In this document: positions 38,417 to 46,164 of the stretch, one piece after another
Numbering within the stretch: the stretch's first letter is position 1
How the letters are laid out: each line of letters starts with the position of its first letter
Assembly (NCBI RefSeq): GCF_009756665.1
Contig: NZ_CP037953.1
Coordinates: 3,658,001 to 3,722,000 of the forward strand
Direction of reading: 5' to 3'
Source: Permianibacter aggregans
GTDB taxonomy: Bacteria; Pseudomonadota; Gammaproteobacteria; Enterobacterales; Permianibacteraceae
DNA length: 64,000 nucleotides
The notes under the pieces: model-generated
What the model saw: only the letters and a program-made list of their open reading frames with translations
What the model was told of the DNA's origin: nothing
Database searches by the model: none
Program-made: the position numbers and the translations under genes

Positions 38417-39616
38417 TTACGGCATACGCAGGCGCAAACTTCTGGCATGGTGTTGTAGTCCTTCCGCCTCAGCGATTTCGGCAGCAGCTTGATATAACAC
38501 GCTGCCGTTACGAATCGTCTGCACTGTCTGCACGCGCAGAAAATCCAATACTGAAAGTCCCGATGAACGGCGTGCGCTGGCGACCGTCGGCAAAGTATGA
38601 TTCGGGCCCGATAGATAGTCGCCAAGCGCCACCGGACTGCGGGCGCCGATAAACACGGCGCCGGCGTGGCGAATAGTTTCTACACCGATTCCTTCATGGC
38701 AAAGCATCAAATGTTCGGCGCCGAAGCGATTGGCAAATTCGATCAGATCAGCTTTTGTTTCGGCGAAAACCAGTTGGATTTGCTGACGCTCTGCGAGCGC
38801 ACGAGCGGATTCATTTTTTTGCAGTGATTGCTCGAACATCTGCAGCCATTGTCTGCCATTCGAGGCAACAACGGCCAGCGCATCCGGGCCATGTTCGGCC
38901 TGGGCAATGGCATCTTCCAGTAGCCATGCTACGTTCTGCTTGCCATCAGCAAGGATCAGCACTTCGCTTGGACCGGCGACGGTGTCGATACGTACCCGGC
39001 TTTGCAGCTGCGCTTTCGCTTCGGCGACATAGGCATTGCCGGGGCCAACAATCATGTCGACGCGCGAGAGCCACTCGCAACCATAAGCTGCCGCCGCAAT
39101 CGCTTGTGCGCCGCCAATACGAACGAATTTCGTGGCGCCAGCAAGACTGGCTGCTGCCAAAAGAGCAGGGTGATCGCTGGGCGAAAGTGCGACACGGGAA
39201 ACGCAGCCGGCTATGCGGGCTGGAATCAAGGTCATTAAAGCCGTCGAAATCAACGGGAATCGACCGCCGGGGATATAGGCCGCCATGTTTTCAATCGGTA
39301 GCAGACGCTGGCCGTATTCGCCGAATTCATCGCTGAACTGCATTTCGGTCAGTGAGTCGCGTTGTTTCTTCGCGAAGCGTTCAATGCGGGTCGCGGCCAG
39401 CTTAATCGCTTCGGCTAAAGCTGGTGCCAGTTGGTAGTCAACGAATGGCTTTAGCTCGATGATTTCCGGTGCGAAGCGATCGAAGCGCTCTGAGTATTCG
39501 GTAATGGCGATGTCGCCGCGTTCGCGGATGTCGTTAAGCATCGCGCCGACGCGGGTTTGGATTTCGTGTTCATCGGCCAGGGTGGGGCGTTGCCAAGTAC
39601 TAGTGTTGAGGATCAT
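38417..39616 (-). CDS. hisD: Histidinol dehydrogenase
   Basis: 399 residues. Oxidises L-histidinol to histidine in two NAD steps. Motifs: YIPGGRFPLISTALMTLIPA, GGAQAIAAAAYG, GPGNAYVAEAK, AGPSEVLILAD, QAEHGPD (zinc/catalytic region) and GAEHLMLCHE. Slightly shorter than the usual 420-435, mainly at the N-terminus. ATG 39616 is chosen; a GTG at 39628 is in frame. It is cut off from the rest of the his operon by about 530 bases of repeats, so it may need its own promoter. Confidence 0.93.
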   Translation of the reverse strand: MILNTSTWQRPTLADEHEIQTRVGAMLNDIRERGDIAITEYSERFDRFAPEIIELKPFVDYQLAPALAEAIKLAATRIERFAKKQRDSLTEMQFSDEFGEYGQRLLPIENMAAYIPGGRFPLISTALMTLIPARIAGCVSRVALSPSDHPALLAAASLAGATKFVRIGGAQAIAAAAYGCEWLSRVDMIVGPGNAYVAEAKAQLQSRVRIDTVAGPSEVLILADGKQNVAWLLEDAIAQAEHGPDALAVVASNGRQWLQMFEQSLQKNESARALAERQQIQLVFAETKADLIEFANRFGAEHLMLCHEGIGVETIRHAGAVFIGARSPVALGDYLSGPNHTLPTVASARRSSGLSVLDFLRVQTVQTIRNGSVLYQAAAEIAEAEGLQHHARSLRLRMP

Positions 39617-39705
39617 TTGGGCTTTCACTTTGTGGCATACAGACTCTGTTAATCTCGACTTCGAATGTATTCCTCACGGGATCAGTCGAGTTTGATTCCA
39701 ACCTT

Positions 39706-40036
39706 TGCCGGTTCCCGGACCGGCGACCGGGTTACTTTCTCTTGTTCGCGCAAGAGAAAGTAACCAAAGACAAATTCGCCGGAGCGAATTTGGACGGCGG
39801 AGCCGCCCGTAGGGCGAATGCCACGGATGGCATTCGTCAAAGCGCGCCCCGAAGCGCCAGGTGAGAGCTGTTGCTTCGACTTGGCCGTTCCGGCAACGAG
39901 TCATCTCCGGCTCGGGCCGCATTGACGCGGCATCCATGCCTTATCAGTGCTACGCCAGCTATCCCTGCTGGCGTACCCGGCCTACGATGACTCGTTGCCG
40001 GCTGGCGCATACGGGGGCCCCGTTTTTTCTTTTCGA
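39706..40036 (+). repeat. Modular hairpin repeat, copy 2
   Basis: Second copy of the element at 17634-17975, inside the his locus between hisAIE and hisD. The opening hairpin (39731-39744/39751-39764, loop TTCGCG) has 14 perfect pairs. Specific to this copy is a block of about 73 bases with two 9-bp hairpins that both have CGGA loops: 39771-39779/39784-39792 and 39815-39823/39828-39836. Ends with GGGGGCCCCG and a T-rich tail as in copy 1. The whole gap 39617-40147 holds no convincing gene. Confidence 0.85.
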
Positions 40037-40093
40037 TGCTGGTGACTTCGAAAGAAAAAGCAATTACTGGTTTTAAATCCTGATACATATTCT

Positions 40094-40120
40094 GTCACTC
40101 CCGCGAAGGCGGGAGTCCAG
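40094..40120 (+). repeat. Short palindromic repeat of the CCCGCGAAGGCGGG type, copy 2
   Basis: Reads GTCACTCCCGCGAAGGCGGGAGTCCAG, with hairpin stem ACTCCCGC/GCGGGAGT and loop GAAG. The change from A:T to C:G relative to the copy at 19827 is matched on both arms. It sits 58 bases after the modular repeat and 27 bases from the hisAIE stop. Confidence 0.75.
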
Positions 40121-40147
40121 TAAATTTTGTTCAAAGCGCTAGCGCAA

Positions 40148-41380
40148 CTATTTCTGCCTTGCCCTAAGTTCATTCTCAATCTCCGCCAGCGACACACCTT
40201 TCGCTCTGGCGTTGACCAAGGCAAAGTAAAGCAAATCGGCCGCTTCCCAGCGCACATGTTCTGGCTCTGTCGCTTCGATCAGCTCTTCGGTTTCCTCCCG
40301 CAGTTTGGCGACGCGCAGGGCTTCGACATCAAACAGGGTTTTGGTATACGAACCAGCCGGAGCATGGGTTTGGCGTTGCTCAAGCACTTTATCGAGACTG
40401 CTCAGTGTGAAGCGCTGGCGCTGGCTTGGAAAGCAGGACCAGCGGTTCAGGTGGCAGGCGACGTCGCTTTGCTCGACCCTGAAAATCAGCGTGTCGCCAT
40501 CGCAATCGACATCGACTTTCTGCAGGCGCTGAACGTGGCCGCTGGTTTCGCCTTTGCGCCAGAGTTGATTGCGCGAGCGGGAGAAATAAATGCCGGCACG
40601 TTCGCTGAGTGCTGCTCGTAAACTTTCTTCGTTTGAATACGCCAGCATTAGCACTTCATTGCTCAGCGCGTCCTGAACGATGGTCGGTATCAGGCCATCC
40701 TGTTTGGCGAAATCAATGCCGGCAATCAGTGCGTCTTCAAGCGTAAAGCGACCGGTGTAAATCGCCATACCGATCTGACCGTTGGCGCCAAGCGAACGAA
40801 GCAAGCGAATGTCATCGAGCGTCGTGATGCCGCCGGCGATGGTGATCGGTATCGGCGAGGCTTCGACGACGGCGCGTACGCGTGGCTCATCGAGGCCTTG
40901 CAACATGCCTTCTTTTTGCACTTGGGTATAGAGAAATTCCGAACAGCGTTTGGCCATTTCCGGAATCAAATCCAGCACCTGTTCGCCACTGCCGGCGGTC
41001 CAGCCGCGAGTGACGAGTTCATCGCCCTTGGCGTCAATGGCGAAGATCAATGCGTCTTTCGGCAGTTTGCTGACCCAGTCTTCTCGCGCGGCAGTGCCGA
41101 GAATGATTTTGCTGGCGCCACTTTTCAGGTATTCGATCGCGGTTTCCAGATTGCGAATGCCGCCGCCAACCCGGCAGGGGCGGCGCTTCAGCAGTGACTT
41201 GATCAGGGCTCTGTTGTCACCTTCACCGAGCGCCGCGTTCAGGTCGATCAACGCGACTTCACCGTACAGCGAGAATTGTTCAAGCAGTTGCTCGACATCA
41301 TCGCGTGCCAGCACTTTTTCTTTGCCTTGACGCCATTGCACGGCCTGGCCGTTATATAAATCAATACTTGGTATTAACAT
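40148..41380 (-). CDS. hisAIE: HisA-HisI-HisE trifunctional fusion
   Basis: 410 residues joining three steps. About 1-225 is a HisA barrel (ProFAR isomerase): catalytic Asp in PSIDLYNG, VGGGIRNLETA, Asp in FAIDAKGD, IAGGITTLDD and GMAIYTGRF. About 226-320 is HisI (PR-AMP cyclohydrolase): AYSNEESLRAAL, YFSRSRNQLWRKGETSGH, and zinc ligands in DVDCDGDTL and ACHLNRWSCF. About 323-410 is HisE (PR-ATP pyrophosphohydrolase): KLREETEELIEA and WEAADLLYF. HisI-HisE fusions are common; linkage to HisA is not usual in bacteria as far as I know. Frame is continuous with no linker stop. It follows hisF by 14 bases. Confidence 0.94.
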   Translation of the reverse strand: MLIPSIDLYNGQAVQWRQGKEKVLARDDVEQLLEQFSLYGEVALIDLNAALGEGDNRALIKSLLKRRPCRVGGGIRNLETAIEYLKSGASKIILGTAAREDWVSKLPKDALIFAIDAKGDELVTRGWTAGSGEQVLDLIPEMAKRCSEFLYTQVQKEGMLQGLDEPRVRAVVEASPIPITIAGGITTLDDIRLLRSLGANGQIGMAIYTGRFTLEDALIAGIDFAKQDGLIPTIVQDALSNEVLMLAYSNEESLRAALSERAGIYFSRSRNQLWRKGETSGHVQRLQKVDVDCDGDTLIFRVEQSDVACHLNRWSCFPSQRQRFTLSSLDKVLEQRQTHAPAGSYTKTLFDVEALRVAKLREETEELIEATEPEHVRWEAADLLYFALVNARAKGVSLAEIENELRARQK

Positions 41381-41394
41381 GTTGTTATCTCGAA

Positions 41395-42162
41395 TCAGAT
41401 TTCAGTGCGCACAGCGATACCGCTGTTGCGTAATTCGGCTTTCAGTTCCCGGATATCGAGTTCACCGCGATGAAAGATGCCGGCCGCGAGTGCCGCATCG
41501 ACACCTTGCTGAAACGCTTCAACAAAATGCGCCGAAGTTTTTGCGCCACCGGAAGCAATGACTGGAATACGCATCGTGCGCGCCAGCTCGGCGGTCAACG
41601 CCAACTCGAAGCCTTCGCCGGTGCCATCCCGATCAATGCAAGTCAGCAGCAATTCTCCAGCGCCGCGTTCAGCCACTTCATGTCCCCACTGCGCAGCATT
41701 CTTACCAGTTGGTGTGCGGCCGCCGTGGCTCAACACTTCAAAATGGCTTTGCTCGGGCAAACGGAAGTCGATGGCGACAACGATGCATTGACTACCGAAT
41801 TGTTTTGCCGATTGATCAATCAGCTCCGGTTGTTTCAGCGCTGCCGAATTGATCGACACCTTGTCGGCGCCGGCATCCAGCAACGCATAGATATCGTCGA
41901 GTTCGCGAATGCCGCCGCCAACCGTGAACGGAATCGATAGCGTGCGCGCCACTTGCCGGACAATATCAAGCTGGGTGCGTTTGCCTTCCGGGCTGGCGCT
42001 GATATCGAGCAGCACGATTTCATCGGCGCCTTGTTGTTGATAGCGGTAGGCGAGTGCTACCGGATCGCCCAAATCCTGCAAATCAACAAACTTGACGCCT
42101 TTGACGACGCGTCCGTCTTTCATGTCGAGGCAGGGTATGATGCGTTTCAGCAAACCGTTCAT
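41395..42162 (-). CDS. hisF: Imidazole glycerol phosphate synthase, cyclase subunit
   Basis: 255 residues. TIM barrel with catalytic Asp in IIPCLDMKDGRVVKG (about residue 12) and Asp in LLTCIDRDGTGEG (about 130); VGGGIRELDD and IASGGAKTSAHF bind phosphate. Works with HisH. ATG 42162 overlaps the hisH stop (ATGA); a longer frame is open upstream but is not needed. Confidence 0.96.
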   Translation of the reverse strand: MNGLLKRIIPCLDMKDGRVVKGVKFVDLQDLGDPVALAYRYQQQGADEIVLLDISASPEGKRTQLDIVRQVARTLSIPFTVGGGIRELDDIYALLDAGADKVSINSAALKQPELIDQSAKQFGSQCIVVAIDFRLPEQSHFEVLSHGGRTPTGKNAAQWGHEVAERGAGELLLTCIDRDGTGEGFELALTAELARTMRIPVIASGGAKTSAHFVEAFQQGVDAALAAGIFHRGELDIRELKAELRNSGIAVRTEI

Positions 42163-42749
42163 GCGACCGTCTCCGACCTGAGCCACTGACGCAACAGGCG
42201 TTCGCCATAAGCGCCGGATTTTTCCGGATGAAACTGGCAGGCGGTCCAGGAGCCGACACGCAGCGCTGCTACAAAACGCTGCCCGTAATCGGTGTAAGCA
42301 ATGGCATTGTCTGATTCGGTGACGACAAAACTGTTGACGAAATAGGCATCACCATTCAGTGTTTGCAATGCCTTGTTGAAACGCACCGGCGCCCAACCCA
42401 TCATCGGTTGCTTCGGGCTTTGCAGGCGGCGAACGACACCGGGCAGTATCGAAAGACCGGCGATGTTGCTGTCTTCCTCGCTCGCTTCAAACAATACTTG
42501 CAGACCGACGCAGATACCGAGCAGGGGCTTCTCGCGAATAAACCAGCCTTTCAACACGTCCAGCCAGCCAGCGTTACTCAGCGTTTTCATCACCGGGCCA
42601 AAACGCCCCTGACCGGGAATGATCAATTGATCGATGCCATCCAGCGTCGGTTGTTTTAACCGCCGTGGTGTTAACCCAATGCGGGCAACAGCCGCCTCAA
42701 GGCTGGTCAGGTTGCCGGCACCGGTTTCGATAATGCCAATGTTCTGCAC
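42159..42749 (-). CDS. hisH: Imidazole glycerol phosphate synthase, glutaminase subunit
   Basis: 196 residues. Class I amidotransferase with GIIETGAGNLTSLEAA (usual YGAGN has become TGAGN), IPGQGRFG, nucleophile Cys in LGICVGLQVLFEASEE (about 80) and QFHPEKSG (about 178). It supplies ammonia to HisF. Two bases separate it from hisB. Confidence 0.95.
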   Translation of the reverse strand: MQNIGIIETGAGNLTSLEAAVARIGLTPRRLKQPTLDGIDQLIIPGQGRFGPVMKTLSNAGWLDVLKGWFIREKPLLGICVGLQVLFEASEEDSNIAGLSILPGVVRRLQSPKQPMMGWAPVRFNKALQTLNGDAYFVNSFVVTESDNAIAYTDYGQRFVAALRVGSWTACQFHPEKSGAYGERLLRQWLRSETVA

Positions 42750-42751
42750 GT

Positions 42752-43327
42752 TCAGAGCACTCCCTTGGTGCTGGTGACTTCACTGGTTTGTACACTCAAC
42801 GCTTCGCGCAGCGCACGCGCCAGCGCTTTGAAAGCGGCTTCAATCAGGTGGTGGTGATTCTCGAAATATTCGGTCTTGATATGCAGCGCAAACTGACCAC
42901 GTATTGCCAGAGTTTTGAAAAAATGCGGCCACATTTCGGTGGCGATATTGGCAATGGCGTCGCGCTTGAACGGCAGATCAATGACCGCTGCTGGCCGGCC
43001 CGATAAATCGACTGCACAGAGCACCAGCGTTTCATCCATCGGTAACAGGCGCTGACCATAACGTGCCAGTCCAGGACGAGCTTGCCGCACCTGATTCAGT
43101 GCATCGCCAATGACAATCGCGACATCTTCAATCATGTGGTGATCATCGACATCGATATCGCCTGTGGCATCGATAGTCAAGTTCCAGCCAGCGTGAAAGG
43201 CCAGTTGTTCGAGCATGTGATCAAAAAAGGCGAGACCGGTGCGCACGCTGACTTGCCGGTTGCCATCGACATCCAGTTGCAAGCGGATATCGGTTTCTTT
43301 GGTTTTACGGTTCAGTTGAATGCTCAC
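42752..43327 (-). CDS. hisB: Imidazoleglycerol-phosphate dehydratase (monofunctional HisB)
   Basis: 191 residues, only the IGPD domain. Metal-binding repeats FFDHMLEQLAFHAG and DDHHMIEDVAI near the N-terminus, and EYFENHHHLIEAAFKALARALR near the C-terminus. It lacks the N-terminal histidinol-phosphatase of E. coli HisB; that activity is probably supplied by the HAD domain of the neighbouring HisC fusion. Coupled to hisC/HAD by ATGA. Confidence 0.96.
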   Translation of the reverse strand: MSIQLNRKTKETDIRLQLDVDGNRQVSVRTGLAFFDHMLEQLAFHAGWNLTIDATGDIDVDDHHMIEDVAIVIGDALNQVRQARPGLARYGQRLLPMDETLVLCAVDLSGRPAAVIDLPFKRDAIANIATEMWPHFFKTLAIRGQFALHIKTEYFENHHHLIEAAFKALARALREALSVQTSEVTSTKGVL

Positions 43328-44949
43328 AGCAATTCTCCCAAGGCATTGATGTCAGCCAGCACGGTATCGGCACCAGCAGCGAGCAGGGCTTCGATGTTGT
43401 CGATACCAATGCCGATGGCAACGGCATTGACGGCGCGCGCTGCACGCATGTCATCGACACTGTCGCCGACCATCCACAGCGCGTTCACTTGTTGCTTGCT
43501 ACGCAATTGCAGCAGGCCTTCTGGATCGGGTTTGCCGTTTTGCACATCATCGCGGCTGACGATTTGCACCGGGCTCAATCGGCAGAGTTCGGTGCCGGCT
43601 TCGGCTTCGATGCGTGGCCTGCCGGTGAAGATGGCGTAGCGGGTGGCGGCCAGTCGTTGCCGCGTTGTTTCGGTCGGCACAGCTTTTTCCTTAAGTCGCA
43701 AACCCGGCGATTGCGCGCTGCCCAGATAGAACGTTTGGAACAGATTTTTGACTTGCTCATAATCCACCTGCTTTCCCTGTCGTTGCAGCAAGGCTTGCGT
43801 CAGTGTCCAGTCATCGTTGTAACCGCCGCTGTTACGCGTTTCGCGCAAGGCTTCATCACTGGGCTCTTTACCGCCGAGCGCGATGATCGTCGCTTTGACA
43901 CAGGCATCGTAACTTTCGCGGGTGTCGACCAGAACACCATCCATATCCAGACATAAAAGCTCCGGTGAAAGCGCCGTCAGCAAGGCATCTGATAGCAACT
44001 GAGTGTCACTCGGAATCGTGATGCGCAAACAACCCTGCAATTCGTTTTCGGTAAAGGCGCGAACTTTGATGCCAAAGCGTTGCAGATAACGGCTGACCAG
44101 CTCGGCGCGTGCGGGTGACAGCGGCAACAACAGAAAATTGCCTTGACTCGGTAATACTTCGAAACCGCGTTGCAGCAGTTTTTCGCGCAGTTCATCACGG
44201 GCGCTAGCAATCGTCCGGCAATAGTTCTCCATTTCGCTCAAGGCTTGTGGCTGGCAGGCCGCGCTCGCCATCAGAATCGATGGTGTCGACAGATTGAATG
44301 GCGGTGCCATGTTGCGCAGATCGTTCAGCCACTTTTCCTGGCCGAGCAGGCAACCGACGCGCAGACCAGCCAGACCAAAAGCTTTCGAAAAGCTGCGCAG
44401 GATGATCAGGTTGTCGAACTGCTCCAGCAAATCCAGCGCGCTTTCACCGGCGAATTCGGCGTAGGCTTCATCGAGCAATACCGGGTTGCCGAAAGCACGC
44501 GCTTGCGTGATCAGATAAATCAATTGTTCACGCGTGATCGTTTCACCGGTGGGATTGTTCGGCGAAGTCAGTGCCAACAAGCGACCAGTGGCCTGAATCG
44601 GTTCAACAACGGCATCGAGATCGAGTGCGCGATTGGCTTTGCCATCGATGCTGATCACCGAAAGTTCGTTGCGGGCGGCAGTGATCTTGTACATCGAAAA
44701 CGCCGGCAACGGCAGCACCAGTTGCCGGCGCTGGCGCTTGGCCAGGCGCAGCAATAGATCGATGCCTTCATCGCCGCCATTGGTGGCCAGCACTTGCGCT
44801 TCACGCAAGCCGAAGCGCTTGGCGATGGCTAGTTCCAGCGGTTGCCGGTCCGGGTAACGCCACAAACTGCTCATATCGAGCGCCTGCATGGTTTGCGCCG
44901 CCCAGAACGGCGTGCCTTCGCAGCGTTCGTTGAAATCGAGTTTCAGCAT
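43324..44949 (-). CDS. hisC: Histidinol-phosphate aminotransferase fused to a HAD phosphatase
   Basis: 541 residues. 1 to about 325 is HisC (PLP fold I): TSPNNPTGETI, DEAYAEFAG and the PLP Lys in SFSKAFGLAGLRVG (about 190). About 330-541 is a complete HAD subfamily I domain: motif I DMDGVLVDT, motif II FTGRP, motif III GKPDPEG and motif IV GDSVDDMRAA. HisC makes histidinol phosphate, and the attached phosphatase is the natural candidate for dephosphorylating it. Starts at ATG 44949, overlapping the hisG stop (TGATG). Confidence 0.93.
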   Translation of the reverse strand: MLKLDFNERCEGTPFWAAQTMQALDMSSLWRYPDRQPLELAIAKRFGLREAQVLATNGGDEGIDLLLRLAKRQRRQLVLPLPAFSMYKITAARNELSVISIDGKANRALDLDAVVEPIQATGRLLALTSPNNPTGETITREQLIYLITQARAFGNPVLLDEAYAEFAGESALDLLEQFDNLIILRSFSKAFGLAGLRVGCLLGQEKWLNDLRNMAPPFNLSTPSILMASAACQPQALSEMENYCRTIASARDELREKLLQRGFEVLPSQGNFLLLPLSPARAELVSRYLQRFGIKVRAFTENELQGCLRITIPSDTQLLSDALLTALSPELLCLDMDGVLVDTRESYDACVKATIIALGGKEPSDEALRETRNSGGYNDDWTLTQALLQRQGKQVDYEQVKNLFQTFYLGSAQSPGLRLKEKAVPTETTRQRLAATRYAIFTGRPRIEAEAGTELCRLSPVQIVSRDDVQNGKPDPEGLLQLRSKQQVNALWMVGDSVDDMRAARAVNAVAIGIGIDNIEALLAAGADTVLADINALGELL

Positions 44950-45797
44950 CAGACCACCTTCCGGATTGGCGTTTCGAGAATATCGGAAGCCCCGGCGCTG
45001 ATAAGACGTGGTACCAGCATCGCGACATCCTTGGTTGGAATCGCCGCCTTCACGGCAAATCCGCTTTCGTTATAGAGACGGGAAACGGTCGGTGAGCGCA
45101 TTGCCGGCAGCAAATTGACAATCGCTTCCAGCCGATCTTCCGGACAGTTCATTTCCAGCAGCACCCGGCTGCGACCATTGATGACGCCTTTCATCAGCAG
45201 CAGCAGGTTTTCGATCACCTGACGTTTTTGCGGATTGTCGAGCGCGCGTGGGTTGGCGATAAAGCGCGTGCTGCTTTCCAGTACGGTGCCAATGATCTTC
45301 AGGCGATTGGCCAGCAGCGTCGCACCGGTGGCAGTGTTGTCGACAATCAGATCGGCATCTTCCGGTGGGAACACTTCAGTGGCGCCGTATGAGCGGACAA
45401 AGGTGAAATTGAAGCCTTCACGCTGCAGAAATTGCCGGGTCAGTTGCTCGTACTCGGAGACAGCAATGATGCGGCGCGATTTCAATTCATCGATGTCGCT
45501 GGTTTCCGGCACGGCGGCGACGATACGCACCGGATCGAAACCCAAATCCAATAGCTCGGTGACCTCGGCATTTTGCTCCAGCACCCAGTCGTAACCGGCA
45601 AAGCCGATATCGTGCTGGTTCAGCGCCAGCAGCGGCGGGATGTTCTGGCTTTTCAGCAGTTTCACTTCGATGCCCGGCATCGACGAGGCCGGGCGATAAC
45701 TGCGCTCGGCACCGGCCAACCTGACGCCACACTCGCCCAGCAGTTCGCTGACTTTGTCGTAGATGCGGCCTTTGGGAATCACCAGTCGCAATGTCAT
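44949..45797 (-). CDS. hisG: ATP phosphoribosyltransferase
   Basis: 282 residues, long form: first step of histidine synthesis, ATP plus PRPP. LVIPKGRIYD at the start, GFAGYDWVLE, and the PRPP site DADLIVDNTATGATL (about 153-167). A C-terminal domain (about 210-282, RLEAIVNLLPAMRSPTVSRLY...) would mediate histidine feedback inhibition. ATG 45797 is seven bases after GGAG. It is the first structural gene after the His leader and its terminator. Confidence 0.95.
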   Translation of the reverse strand: MTLRLVIPKGRIYDKVSELLGECGVRLAGAERSYRPASSMPGIEVKLLKSQNIPPLLALNQHDIGFAGYDWVLEQNAEVTELLDLGFDPVRIVAAVPETSDIDELKSRRIIAVSEYEQLTRQFLQREGFNFTFVRSYGATEVFPPEDADLIVDNTATGATLLANRLKIIGTVLESSTRFIANPRALDNPQKRQVIENLLLLMKGVINGRSRVLLEMNCPEDRLEAIVNLLPAMRSPTVSRLYNESGFAVKAAIPTKDVAMLVPRLISAGASDILETPIRKVV

Positions 45798-45824
45798 GTT
45801 TGTCTCCAAAAATAAAAAGCCAGA

Positions 45825-45860
45825 AAAAGAAAAACCCCGTTGGGAGCGCCAACGGGGTTT
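45825..45860 (-). terminator. his attenuator terminator
   Basis: 12-bp perfect stem AAACCCCGTTGG/CCAACGGGGTTT with loop CGCTC, followed by a T-rich tract on the minus strand. It lies 21 bases beyond the leader-peptide stop and 28 bases before hisG. Confidence 0.93.
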
Positions 45861-45887
45861 CGGGAATGCTGTTATTCGTGCAAACGC

Positions 45888-45950
45888 CTACCGCCGCTGT
45901 CGCCTGACAGAGGTGTGATGATGGTGGTGATGGCGTTTGAAAACGTTCAC
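45888..45950 (-). CDS. hisL: His leader peptide
   Basis: 20-codon peptide read from GTG: V/M-N-V-F-K-R, then six consecutive His codons (CAT CAC CAC CAT CAT CAC), then TSVRRQRR. CAAACGCC just before the His run (45939-45932) pairs perfectly with GGCGTTTG at the stop codon (45888-45881), an 8-bp stem that translation would open. Together with the terminator this is a classical his attenuator. Start: no in-frame ATG exists within the transcript predicted from the promoter, so GTG is the best start; its ribosome site is weak. Confidence 0.87.
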   Translation of the reverse strand: MNVFKRHHHHHHTSVRRQRR

Positions 45951-45980
45951 GAATGAAGCCCGACTGAAGAAGATGGCGGC

Positions 45981-46010
45981 ATTACAGCCGATGCAGGTGA
46001 GGCTTGTCAA
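45981..46010 (-). promoter_or_regulatory. his operon promoter
   Basis: Exact -35 TTGACA (46010-46005), an 18-base spacer and -10 TGTAAT (45986-45981, 5 of 6). Transcription would start near 45974, about 24 bases before the leader peptide. An AT-rich stretch upstream (46010-46065) may be an UP element. Confidence 0.85.
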
Positions 46011-46164
46011 TAAAAAATATACAAGGCAAATTAAGTAAATGAAAAATAAATAAAAATAACATGTATATACAGGTGGCGCCGAGGATATGCTCTCCACTCA
46101 TGACAGCCGCGCTGGAATGACGTTAACATGCCGGTACCGAGTTCAAGTGTTTGATTTTCCTATC

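Noticed and set aside
39674-40088. Reading frames in the hisD-hisAIE gap
   Set aside because: They coincide with the modular repeat and run through its hairpins; matching frames in copy 1 differ in length and frame because of the inserted blocks.
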